In this document: positions 17,766 through 24,907 of the stretch, piece by piece | Position numbering within the stretch: position 1 is the stretch's first letter | Layout: every line of letters starts with the position of its first letter | Source: Alphaproteobacteria bacterium | Lineage (GTDB): Bacteria; Pseudomonadota; Alphaproteobacteria; DSM-16000; Inquilinaceae | Direction: 5' to 3' | Assembly (NCBI GenBank): GCA_028281925.1 | Contig: JANQIX010000102.1 | Coordinates: forward strand, 1 to 48,350 | DNA: 48,350 nucleotides | Program-made: the position numbers and the translations under genes | The notes under the pieces: generated by a model | What the model saw: only the letters and a program-made list of their open reading frames with translations | Databases searched by the model: none | What the model was told of the DNA's origin: nothing

Positions 17766-18785
17766 TTAAGTGCTTGGTCCGCCAGCATTTCCTCTTACGA
17801 CCACAACGGATGGCGGTGCGTCGACTTCAGGTGGCGCATCTTCTTCCAGTTGCCGCGGCATCGCATTGAAGGCTGCGACCAGCCCGCGCAGCAGCGACAC
17901 CTCGGTATCCAGCGTGAAGGTGCGTTCCGGTGCCGTCAGCATTGTGCCCTCGGGCAACTGTTGCTGAACGAAGGTGAGCAGGCTACGCACCGGGTCGGAT
18001 GACGGCGGCTGCGCGCGCGGCTTTTCGATCTCCTCGCCGGCCGGTCCGCTGCCCGCCGGCGACAGGCTGCGCAAGCTGAGCGACAAGGCGCCCATCTGCA
18101 TCATCACCTGGACCATCTCCGCTTCGCGCGGGTCGACCTCGATCGTCGCCGTGTGGGGTATCCGCGGACCATCGGCCGGGTCGGTCAGCCGCTGGTCGAT
18201 CGCCAGCACGCGGACATCGGTCAGGATGGTCTCCGTAGCTCTGAACGCCGGATCCTCGCCGCCATCGTAGCTTGCGGCGATCCGCACTGTGTGGGTCAAC
18301 AGAAGGTCGACGCGATCGCCGGGAAAGACGAAGCCCGCGACGCTTGTCGTATCGTTGACCGGCACCGAGATGGCTCGCATGCCGGGCGTCAGAACGGCGG
18401 CGAGAAATCCCCTTTCACCGGGCCGCACCACCATGTTCTCAGTCACCGGCTGGCCGGTGGACACGTTGTTGCGCACGACCGCGCCCACCAGCGGGCCGGG
18501 CGCCTCGCCGCCGGCGCCGCCGCTCCGGACGATGTAGTTCTCGGCCATCGTGTCGTCCGGCCACGCCTGCCAACGCAGGTCATCCTGGATGATGAAATGC
18601 CCCGGGGGGAGATCTTGGGCAGCCACGAGCACGAATTGCGACGCCGGCGCCGGGACCGCCACCGGCTGCGGCGCGTCCCGCTCCATCTTCGCGCGCTCGT
18701 CCGCCAGCCACTGGCGTGTCAGCTGAACGGTGCCGAGGCCTACGCCCACGGCGACGAGAAGCAACAGGATCACGCGCACGCGCAT
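17766..18785 (-). CDS. cpaB: Flp pilus assembly protein CpaB/RcpC
   Basis: A 339-residue periplasmic protein with one N-terminal membrane anchor (VRVILLLLVAVGVGLGTV) and an SAF domain (VLVAAQDLPPGHFIIQDDL ... GQPVTENMV, about residues 50-130), followed by the RcpC region AISVPVNDTTSVAGFVFPGD. It is thought to support secretin and pilus stability, perhaps by binding peptidoglycan. The start at 18785 has GGAGG five bases upstream; a TTG four codons earlier is rejected because the Shine-Dalgarno lies within it. There is one base between the cpaA stop and this start. Confidence 0.94.
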   Translation of the reverse strand: MRVRVILLLLVAVGVGLGTVQLTRQWLADERAKMERDAPQPVAVPAPASQFVLVAAQDLPPGHFIIQDDLRWQAWPDDTMAENYIVRSGGAGGEAPGPLVGAVVRNNVSTGQPVTENMVVRPGERGFLAAVLTPGMRAISVPVNDTTSVAGFVFPGDRVDLLLTHTVRIAASYDGGEDPAFRATETILTDVRVLAIDQRLTDPADGPRIPHTATIEVDPREAEMVQVMMQMGALSLSLRSLSPAGSGPAGEEIEKPRAQPPSSDPVRSLLTFVQQQLPEGTMLTAPERTFTLDTEVSLLRGLVAAFNAMPRQLEEDAPPEVDAPPSVVVVRGNAGGPST

Positions 18786-18786
18786 C

Positions 18787-19311
18787 TCAACCTCCAAACC
18801 CTGCCGATGCCAGGATGGCCGGGTGTTGCAGCGTCAGGTAAAGGCCGCCTGCGGCAATGGCGACGGCGTACGGAACCGGTCGACGCATGAGGGGTACAGC
18901 CGCAGCGGCGTCGTCACCGTCGCCGGCGACTTGTGGTCGGGCAGCCATCGCGCTCAGCAGCATGCCGGCCGCTATCACCCCGCCGGCGAGCGAAATGACG
19001 AAGGCCATCGCCATGATGTGCTGGGGACCGGCCCAAAGAGCCAGCGCAGTAATCAGCTTGACGTCGCCCCCACCGATACAGTTACGCGCAAAGAGAATGA
19101 AGCCTAAGGTCAAAACTGCTCCGGCCACCGCAAGATCGGCGAGCGGCGCGGCATTGGGCCAGTTGACGGCGGTCCTCAACGCATAGAGGCCGATGACAAG
19201 AACCGATACTGTGTTGGGAATGATACGCGCCTTGAGATCGGTAACGACGGCCCACGCCAGCAGTGCAAGCAGACCAATTGCCATAGCGATGTCTAGAGCT
19301 GGCGCGGTCAC
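18787..19311 (-). CDS. cpaA: Prepilin peptidase CpaA/TadV
   Basis: A 174-residue polytopic aspartic peptidase (family A24) that removes the leader from Flp and the TadE-like pseudopilins. Both catalytic motifs are present: the first Asp in TDLKARIIPN (about residue 25) and the second in GGGDVK (about residue 83), with about six membrane helices. The start appears to be GTG at 19311, preceded by GAGG; an ATG nine codons later lacks a ribosome-binding site. It is the first gene after the flp hairpin. Confidence 0.93.
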   Translation of the reverse strand: MTAPALDIAMAIGLLALLAWAVVTDLKARIIPNTVSVLVIGLYALRTAVNWPNAAPLADLAVAGAVLTLGFILFARNCIGGGDVKLITALALWAGPQHIMAMAFVISLAGGVIAAGMLLSAMAARPQVAGDGDDAAAAVPLMRRPVPYAVAIAAGGLYLTLQHPAILASAGFGG

Positions 19312-19446
19312 TGGCCTCGGTTTCCTTAGCGCTTACGGCGATATGCCGGGTGTCCGTGTCAAACAAATGCCACTACGCGGCTTGGGGCCAGGCGACCCTT
19401 TGGCCGCATCGCCCCTGCCGGTCGATGTCCATTTCCTGCCTGCCGG

Positions 19447-19477
19447 GTCGGGCCGCGAGCGAAACCCGGGGCCCGAC
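19447..19477 (-). terminator. Strong hairpin between flp and cpaA
   Basis: GTCGGGCC and GGCCCGAC form a perfect 8-bp stem (extendable by one or two pairs) 22 bases after the flp stop codon. No U-tract follows on the minus strand, so it may act as a partial attenuator or an mRNA 3'-end stabiliser rather than a full terminator, allowing much more flp than cpaA-tadC message. Confidence 0.5.
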
Positions 19478-19499
19478 CTATCGAAAGGCATTGGCTTTC

Positions 19500-19679
19500 C
19501 TACGTGCCGACGGCGTTGTCGAGCTCGTTACTGACCTGGTTGAACATCGACTCGAGGCTGTCACCCATCGCGCCCAGAGCGCCGATGGCGGCGACCGAGA
19601 CCAGGGCGGCAATCAGACCGTATTCGATGGCGGTCGCGCCTTCCTTGCCGGTCAGAAACTTGCGGATCTTCCTTATCAT
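19500..19679 (-). CDS. flp: Flp major pilin prepilin
   Basis: A 59-residue type IVb prepilin, the structural subunit of the Flp pilus. The short basic leader MIRKIRKFLTGKEG is followed by ATAIEYGLIAALVSV; cleavage by the prepilin peptidase is expected after Gly14, leaving Glu at +5 and Tyr at +6, the Flp signature. The remaining hydrophobic helix and the amphipathic tail ending NELDNAVGT are typical. GGAG (19688-19691) lies eight bases before the ATG. It heads the cpa/tad operon. An overlapping ATG at 19686 is in another frame and is rejected. Confidence 0.95.
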   Translation of the reverse strand: MIRKIRKFLTGKEGATAIEYGLIAALVSVAAIGALGAMGDSLESMFNQVSNELDNAVGT

Positions 19680-19757
19680 CTTTCATGCTCCATAGAGAGG
19701 TTCGCCGGGGTTCCGAACGAGACCAACTTCGCACCCAAAGATTAAGAAGGAGTAAAT

Positions 19758-19873
19758 ATGCGCGATCGAAGACGACTTTTTTTGGCGACCAAATGAAGAA
19801 AGCAGTAAACGCAGGAATATTGAACTCCTCTCCTCAGCGAATTCAACGATTTCATTCGAGATCATCGAAATAG
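19758..19873 (+). other. Two tiny overlapping reading frames with a strong ribosome-binding site, antisense side of the flp upstream region
   Basis: AAGGAG (19747-19752) stands five bases before an ATG that opens a 12-codon frame, MRDRRRLFLATK (19758-19796). Its TGA overlaps an ATG (ATGA, 19793-19796) opening a 26-codon frame that starts MKKAVNAGILNSS and ends at 19873. The pair is divergent from flp and points at the inverted-repeat cluster downstream. The frames are too short for codon statistics; this may be chance. Confidence 0.2.
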
Positions 19874-19907
19874 AATCCGTGAAATCTGCCAACAGAAATG
19901 GAGCGGC

Positions 19908-20071
19908 TTTCCCTTCAATGCGCTGGGAGAATGCAGGGAAATTGCCGTGAAATTCACTGCAATTTCCATCGACCGGCAGACCGGTGAATTGCAGTGCGCC
20001 GCACAGCCGACCCACAGGAAGATCCTTCGACCGGATCTCGACAATTTAGGGAATACTCTAACTTATTGTCG
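19908..20071. ncRNA. Dense chain of alternative hairpins in the tadG-flp gap
   Basis: In the gene-free 19680-20173 gap (494 bases; apart from these arms and the tiny plus-strand frames at 19758-19873, nothing else was seen). Arms: TTTCCCT (19908-19914) pairs AGGGAAA (19935-19941); GGAAATTGC (19937-19945) pairs GCAATTTCC (19959-19967); CACTGCAATT (19955-19964) pairs AATTGCAGTG (19987-19996). Neighbouring pairs share arms and so exclude one another. Two further adjoining hairpins follow: AGATCC/GGATCT (20020-20038) and CGACAAT/ATTGTCG (20039-20071). Could be a structured flp 5' leader (minus strand) or a separate small RNA (plus strand). Confidence 0.4.
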
Positions 20072-20173
20072 CAAACCGACCTTGCACCAACGCGATTGCG
20101 TCCGCAGGGAATGGGTCCAGGTCAGTCGGCCGGCGGCTGCGCCTCCACACTGTCGGGGTCGATGCCGGTGCGC

Positions 20174-21520
20174 CTATTGCACAAGCACCCCGGCAGCACC
20201 GCCAAGTGAGATCCCCGACGACCCATAGGCAGCACAGTTGTCTGCCCTACCGAAGCTGTCCATGCTGTTGTATTCGATGTGAAAAGCCACCGTCGTGGCA
20301 CAGTCTGCCTGCGCCGTATAGTCGATGCTGTTGAACTGCAGCTTCTGAGACGGCGCATAGACGACGCCGTTCATGGTCAGCGAGTCGATGCTGTTGAACC
20401 TGGACGTCTCGTAATCGGCATCCCGGTCCACATAGATCAACATGCCGGGATAATCGTAAGAAGCGTCGCTCGGCGCACGCAGCGACAGGTTGTCGATACT
20501 GCTGAACTCGAAGGTTCCGGCGAGGCCGGGCGCGCTTTCCGTGATCACGAAGGTCACGCCGGAACCTGCTGCCGAGCAATTGCAGCTCACACTCCCGATC
20601 GAGCTGAATTCCAAGTCACCATCCACAATATAATAGGTGCCAGGCTGCAGCGTTGCCGATCCGGAGACCTTCAGGCCACCGCAATAGATCCCAGGATTGA
20701 TGGTCCCGCTCGTGTCCTCGTTGCTGTAGTCACAGCCCACGGGCGACGGTTCAGCAAGGCCGGCGAAGGGGTCGGGGATCGGGGCCTGATAAGTCTGCGC
20801 AGGTTCGTCGAGATTGAGGCTGCCGATCGAGCCGGCGCTGTAGGCGCCGGCGGAATAGAGGGAGCCCGCGTGGAAGCTGTCCAGGCTGTTCAGCCTGATG
20901 GCGCTGCTGTTCGTTGAATTCGCGGCCGGAACGCAGTCATGAAGCTGCACGCTATCCATGCTGTTGAAGCGCAAGGCCTTCGACGTGTTGCCGGGGTCCA
21001 GCGCCAGGATGCAGCCCGGCTGACCAGCTTCAGCAGTGGCGATTGCGACGGCCGCCACATCGGTCTCACTGAAGCCCAGCACGTTGGCAAAGAACAGCCC
21101 GACCGGATTGCCATTGTCCTGTGAGCGTTGGGCGACCACCCGCACGGCGTTCAGCGGCGCCTCGCCAGCCGCGAAGGTCCGCGTGCTCGCATCCCAGTTG
21201 CCGACTTCCACGTCAGTTGTGGCGACCACAGTGCCGTGGTCCACGCTCGGCATGTTCTTGCTCGCATATTCAAGCGCGCGGGCGCGGGCGGCATCGGCGT
21301 CGGGCAGTGCACCGCTTGCCACGATTGCCGCCGTGTCGGCCGTTGCCTGCAGCCAGTTCTTAATCATGTATGCGTAGCTCAGATCGACGGCTATGGCGGC
21401 GACACCCACAATCACCGCCAGTCCGAACCCCGCCAGCGCAGCCACACCGCCGCGCCGGTCGCGCCGCATTCGTCTCAACGGCAATGCCGCCATGGGCCAC
21501 GGTCTCTTTCCACCGATCAT
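20174..21520 (-). CDS. Tad-domain (TadG-like) protein with F-N-S-I/M-D-S repeats
   Basis: A 448-residue protein with a basic N-terminus and a Tad/TadE-G membrane segment (GGVAALAGFGLAVIVGVAAI, about residues 24-43), then a Tad-type region (NWLQATADTAAIVASGA) and a cysteine-containing exported domain. That domain carries seven copies of a short motif with consensus [RQE][FLY][NS]S[MIL][DG][SNY] at residues 184-190, 209-215, 304-310, 338-344, 374-380, 395-401 and 416-422, suggesting repeated beta turns in a solenoid. Comparable positions in relatives I know are GNASL-like. It lies 126 bases downstream of a tadE-like gene on the same strand. Confidence 0.83.
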   Translation of the reverse strand: MIGGKRPWPMAALPLRRMRRDRRGGVAALAGFGLAVIVGVAAIAVDLSYAYMIKNWLQATADTAAIVASGALPDADAARARALEYASKNMPSVDHGTVVATTDVEVGNWDASTRTFAAGEAPLNAVRVVAQRSQDNGNPVGLFFANVLGFSETDVAAVAIATAEAGQPGCILALDPGNTSKALRFNSMDSVQLHDCVPAANSTNSSAIRLNSLDSFHAGSLYSAGAYSAGSIGSLNLDEPAQTYQAPIPDPFAGLAEPSPVGCDYSNEDTSGTINPGIYCGGLKVSGSATLQPGTYYIVDGDLEFSSIGSVSCNCSAAGSGVTFVITESAPGLAGTFEFSSIDNLSLRAPSDASYDYPGMLIYVDRDADYETSRFNSIDSLTMNGVVYAPSQKLQFNSIDYTAQADCATTVAFHIEYNSMDSFGRADNCAAYGSSGISLGGAAGVLVQ

Positions 21521-21646
21521 GCTGGGCCCCCGTCCGGATGCCGCTGCACCTCCGTAACGGCATTGCAGAAGTACCGAACGAAGCGGCTTCCTCCGCCTCG
21601 CATGATCTTCTCCATACCAGCCGGCTCCGGGGCCGGCGCGGCGGTA

Positions 21647-22123
21647 CTAAAGGTCTTCCTGACGCATCACCGCGACGACCGGCATCGTCTCGCCCGCGAA
21701 CATCCCCAGCAGGTCGAACGGCATGGCATCGGCGAGCGACACGGTCAGCGTCAGCGACACATCCGTCTCTCCAGCACCCACATTTGGCCAGGCGGCGTCT
21801 ACCGAAGGCGTGACCCAGCTGTTGAACGTGTTGGCGATGTGCGTCGATACTTCCGGTACTGTGGTGAATTCGCCGACGGCCATCCGCCGTACCGCATCCT
21901 GTGCGACATCCTGCATGTTGCTGCGCAGGAAGATGACCATCCCGAATTGGACAATGCCGGCAAGAAGAAGCACCAGGACGGGCGTCAGAAACGCGAATTC
22001 CAGAAGCGCAGCACCGACGTTGTTGCGAATGAAGGTCGCTCCGCGCCTTCTTGTCACGGCTAGTCCTTGCGTTCGGGCACTCGCGCAAGACAGCAACATC
22101 CGAACGGCCCCTTTTGCCATCAT
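21647..22123 (-). CDS. TadE-like minor pseudopilin (third copy)
   Basis: A 158-residue protein with a basic N-terminus, a prepilin-type site in GAALLEFAFLTPVLVLLLAG (about residues 37-56) and a short periplasmic domain. It is the third TadE-like gene in the window. The ATG at 22123 overlaps the stop codon of the upstream small membrane-protein gene (ATGA), so the two are probably co-translated. A Tad-domain gene follows 126 bases later. Confidence 0.86.
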   Translation of the reverse strand: MMAKGAVRMLLSCASARTQGLAVTRRRGATFIRNNVGAALLEFAFLTPVLVLLLAGIVQFGMVIFLRSNMQDVAQDAVRRMAVGEFTTVPEVSTHIANTFNSWVTPSVDAAWPNVGAGETDVSLTLTVSLADAMPFDLLGMFAGETMPVVAVMRQEDL

Positions 22124-22407
22124 CCTGCCGCGAACAGGAACCGAATGGCCGCCTGTATGACGAACAGCAGAGCCAGGCCCGCCAATGTTCCGGAGGCCGC
22201 GAGGAACAGGAGGTTGCCCGCGGTTGCGAGCGGATGCTTCCTGCGCTCTTCCGCCAAACGTGCAACGCTACGCCTTTCCCGGCCGGCGACGACCGTTAGG
22301 TAATAGCGTCCGAAGAAGTGCGGCAGCGAAAGCCGGAGATTGACCGGATGGGCGCTGCTCCATTCTCTGGCGTGGGCCGGGTGCGCCGGCCCGTCCGGGG
22401 TGGTCAT
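22120..22407 (-). CDS. Small single-helix membrane protein co-translated with tadE
   Basis: A 95-residue protein from the ATG at 22407 (a longer form from 22503 is possible but Gly/Pro-rich and unconvincing). It has a cytosolic-looking basic part, LPHFFGRYYLTVVAGRERRS then LAEERRKHPL, and a C-terminal hydrophobic stretch, GNLLFLAASGTLAGLALLFV and beyond (about residues 64-92). I do not recognise the family. Its stop overlaps the tadE start, which strongly supports that it is a real gene and ties it to pilus function. Confidence 0.65.
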   Translation of the reverse strand: MTTPDGPAHPAHAREWSSAHPVNLRLSLPHFFGRYYLTVVAGRERRSVARLAEERRKHPLATAGNLLFLAASGTLAGLALLFVIQAAIRFLFAAG

Positions 22408-22803
22408 GCCACTCTGGGCCGCATCTGCCGGCCCCCGCGCTGTCCCAGCGTCTCTTGTAAAGGTAATGCCCACGTGCATCCCGTCAAAAAAAGGGCACAC
22501 CAAAGCCCTGCTAGCCGTACCAGTGATGCGTTTCTTTTCGATTAATCAGCACTCCCCACACCACCGATCTAGCAAGGGCCGCGGCCAGCCGATCGTCAGC
22601 GCCGCTTGACGTTCGCCCTCTCCAGACCCAGCAACGGGAGGGCCGGTACAAAAGGCAGGGCAAGGTGCGCCTGCGGCTAATCGCTTTCGAACGCGATACG
22701 ACTAGGTGCGGTAACCATTTTTAAGAAAAGTCTTTATGGCGCATAAGCAATTTGGTAAGATTTTCAAGTCAAAAATAGCGTAAGTCTGAATAGGTGGACG
22801 GAT
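22408..22803. other. Gene-free divergent region upstream of the first tadG-VWA gene
   Basis: A 396-base stretch between the leftward small membrane gene and rightward tadG1. The last 100 bases are AT-rich and carry the shared upstream block described separately. No convincing gene was seen in the rest. Confidence 0.5.
22711..22748 (+). promoter_or_regulatory. Upstream block of tadG1 shared with tadG2
   Basis: GTAACCAT (22711-22718), one mismatch from the CtrA half-site TTAACCAT, followed by CTTTATGGCGCATAAGC (22732-22748). The tandem paralog has TTAACCAG and CTTTCGGCGTTTAAGC in the same order. Distance from the first motif to the ATG is 86 bases here and 80 in the paralog. Binding by CtrA is a hypothesis only. 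Confidence 0.35.
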
Positions 22804-24702
22804 ATGTTAGAAAATATCTATAAAATGTCGAGAATTTTTGCAGATAAGGTAAAAGCTCTGCGCCACGACCTGAGCGCCAGCAGCATGGCGTTAGTCGGCT
22901 TCGCTGCTGTTCCTGTGGTCGCATTCGTCGGAGTTTCTGGTGACTCTGCAATTGGATATTTGGTTAAGAGCAGATTGACGGAGGCAGTCGACGCGGCGGG
23001 CTTGGCGGCTGCGCGCCAGGTGGATGTCGCTGATCAGACGGCGGATCTCCAGATGTTCTTCGACGCCAACTTTCCCGAAGGGTATCTCGGGGCAACCATT
23101 GACGGCCCCTATCTGACACCGAGCGCCGACGGCTTTGAGCTCGAGATCACGGCTAACGCGCAGGTCCCCACCAGCTTCATGCGCGTCCTGGGCATCGACA
23201 CCATGACCGTCAGTGCGCGGACGGTGATCGCGCGCGCCCGCAGCGGCATGGAACTGGTGCTGGTGATGGACAACACCGGATCCATGTGCTGCGACGGTGT
23301 ATCGGATTCCAAGATCGAGACGATGAAAGCCGCGGCCCATTCGCTGATCGACATCATGTTCGGCAGTAATGAGACGATTGAGAACTTCTGGGTCGGCCTT
23401 GTGCCCTATACGGCGATGGTCAATGTCGGAGATGCGACGCTGAACCGGCATCTCTGGCTCACCAACTATACCCCTTCCGAATTCGACCCCGCGAACTGGC
23501 TGGGCTGTGTCGAGGCGCGGTCCTATCCCCGCGACATGACGGATGACCCCTATACCGTGCAAGCCTGGCATCCGGCGCTTTACGACAACCACTTTGACAA
23601 TTATTGGGGCGACCGCGACGAGGTCGTGATTGCCCATCTGCGCAGAGAGCTCGGCTACTCCGCCGGAAACACTTTGCCGAGCGGAGTGGCCACGCTTGAA
23701 GACCTGATCGAAGAATATCTGGTAGCCGAGTTGAACCCCCAATCGGGCGACGACTATTACGACGATGACGAACAGCTCTGGACCCATGTCGCGCGCCTCG
23801 TCCTGGGCATGGACGCGGACCATACGATCTGGAATTGGGACGACAACGAGATCGCAGATCTGGAGGACTACCTCGATCCCCATGATTACGGCGGCTCTCT
23901 GCCGTCCGACCTCGACGAGCGCAGCAGTTTGCTGATGGAAGCCTGGTTCCGCCGAGCCTATGAAGCCGAGGAAGCCGAGGCGTCAGTAGACAATGACGCA
24001 GATTGGCGCTCGGGTACTATCCGCGACGCCTATGCAGAGGGCAACGACGGCACCGGCCCCAATCTCGGCTGCGGCCCGGCGATCACGCCGTTGACCGACA
24101 CCCGGTCAACCATCGAGGCGGCCATCGACAACATGCATGCCTGGCACCGCGGCGGCACCACCAGCAATCTCGGGCTCGTCTGGGGCTGGCGCGTGCTTTC
24201 GCCCAGATGGCAGGGTCTGTGGGGCGATGCCAGCCTGCCCAACCCCTATTTCGATCCCGATCAGCCGACGGACGACACCAACCAGCCGATCGACAAGGTC
24301 GTCATCATCCTGACCGACGGCAACAATGAAGTGTATGACCACAATAGTGATGGCCCGGATTCCTCGGACTACACGGCCTATGGCAGGCTGGGCGAAGGCA
24401 ATGTGCTGGAAAACGGTACCGGCACGGCACTGACCGACCGAAGCCTGGCGCGCGACGAGATCGACCGCCGCATGTCCCAGCTCTGCTCGGACATGAAGGC
24501 CCAGGACATCACGATCATCACCATCACCTTCCGGCAGGATAATGCGGACACACAGGCCTTGTTCAGCGCCTGCGCCAGCCCAATGGACCCCGACGATCCG
24601 AGCGGCGAGCGCCTCTACTACGACTCTCCCACCAACGAAGACCTCGCCGCGGATTTCGACGAGATTGCGTCCGAGTTGAGCCGTCTCAGGATCTCCGAAT
24701 AG
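22804..24702 (+). CDS. TadG-like protein with von Willebrand A domain, paralog 1
   Basis: A 632-residue protein with an N-terminal Tad membrane segment (SSMALVGFAAVPVVAFVGVSG, crossing about residues 26-46) followed by KSRLTEAVDAAGLAAAR, then a von Willebrand A domain that begins MELVLVMDNTGSM: the DxTGS metal-ion-dependent adhesion site (D156). Later MIDAS elements are TTSNLG and IILTDGNN. Between the A-domain strands sits an insertion of about 200 residues rich in Asp, Tyr and Trp (DDYYDDDEQLWTH; IWNWDDNEIADLEDYL). It ends DEIASELSRLRISE. A role in Flp-pilus assembly or adhesion is inferred from family and location. The next gene is a full-length paralog in the same orientation. Confidence 0.87.
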   Translation: MLENIYKMSRIFADKVKALRHDLSASSMALVGFAAVPVVAFVGVSGDSAIGYLVKSRLTEAVDAAGLAAARQVDVADQTADLQMFFDANFPEGYLGATIDGPYLTPSADGFELEITANAQVPTSFMRVLGIDTMTVSARTVIARARSGMELVLVMDNTGSMCCDGVSDSKIETMKAAAHSLIDIMFGSNETIENFWVGLVPYTAMVNVGDATLNRHLWLTNYTPSEFDPANWLGCVEARSYPRDMTDDPYTVQAWHPALYDNHFDNYWGDRDEVVIAHLRRELGYSAGNTLPSGVATLEDLIEEYLVAELNPQSGDDYYDDDEQLWTHVARLVLGMDADHTIWNWDDNEIADLEDYLDPHDYGGSLPSDLDERSSLLMEAWFRRAYEAEEAEASVDNDADWRSGTIRDAYAEGNDGTGPNLGCGPAITPLTDTRSTIEAAIDNMHAWHRGGTTSNLGLVWGWRVLSPRWQGLWGDASLPNPYFDPDQPTDDTNQPIDKVVIILTDGNNEVYDHNSDGPDSSDYTAYGRLGEGNVLENGTGTALTDRSLARDEIDRRMSQLCSDMKAQDITIITITFRQDNADTQALFSACASPMDPDDPSGERLYYDSPTNEDLAADFDEIASELSRLRISE

Positions 24703-24820
24703 GCGCCTGTCGGAAGCCCCCGCGACCCTCAACCGGCGGCCACCGCTCGTGACTGGCTGGGCCCACCAAGCGTGGGCCGCCGCCTATCGACCAGCGCCAT
24801 TCGGGCATGACTAAGATCCG

Positions 24821-24851
24821 TTAACCAGAAATTTTCTTTCGGCGTTTAAGC
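24821..24851 (+). promoter_or_regulatory. Upstream block of tadG2 shared with tadG1
   Basis: TTAACCAG (24821-24828) and CTTTCGGCGTTTAAGC (about 24835-24851), corresponding to the block at 22711-22748. The second paralog therefore seems to have its own promoter rather than relying on read-through, since both motifs and their spacing are retained after the duplication. Confidence 0.35.
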
Positions 24852-24907
24852 GCCTTATTAATGATTTGCGCGACATGATATGCAGAGTTCGTCATGGACC
24901 TGCAAAA

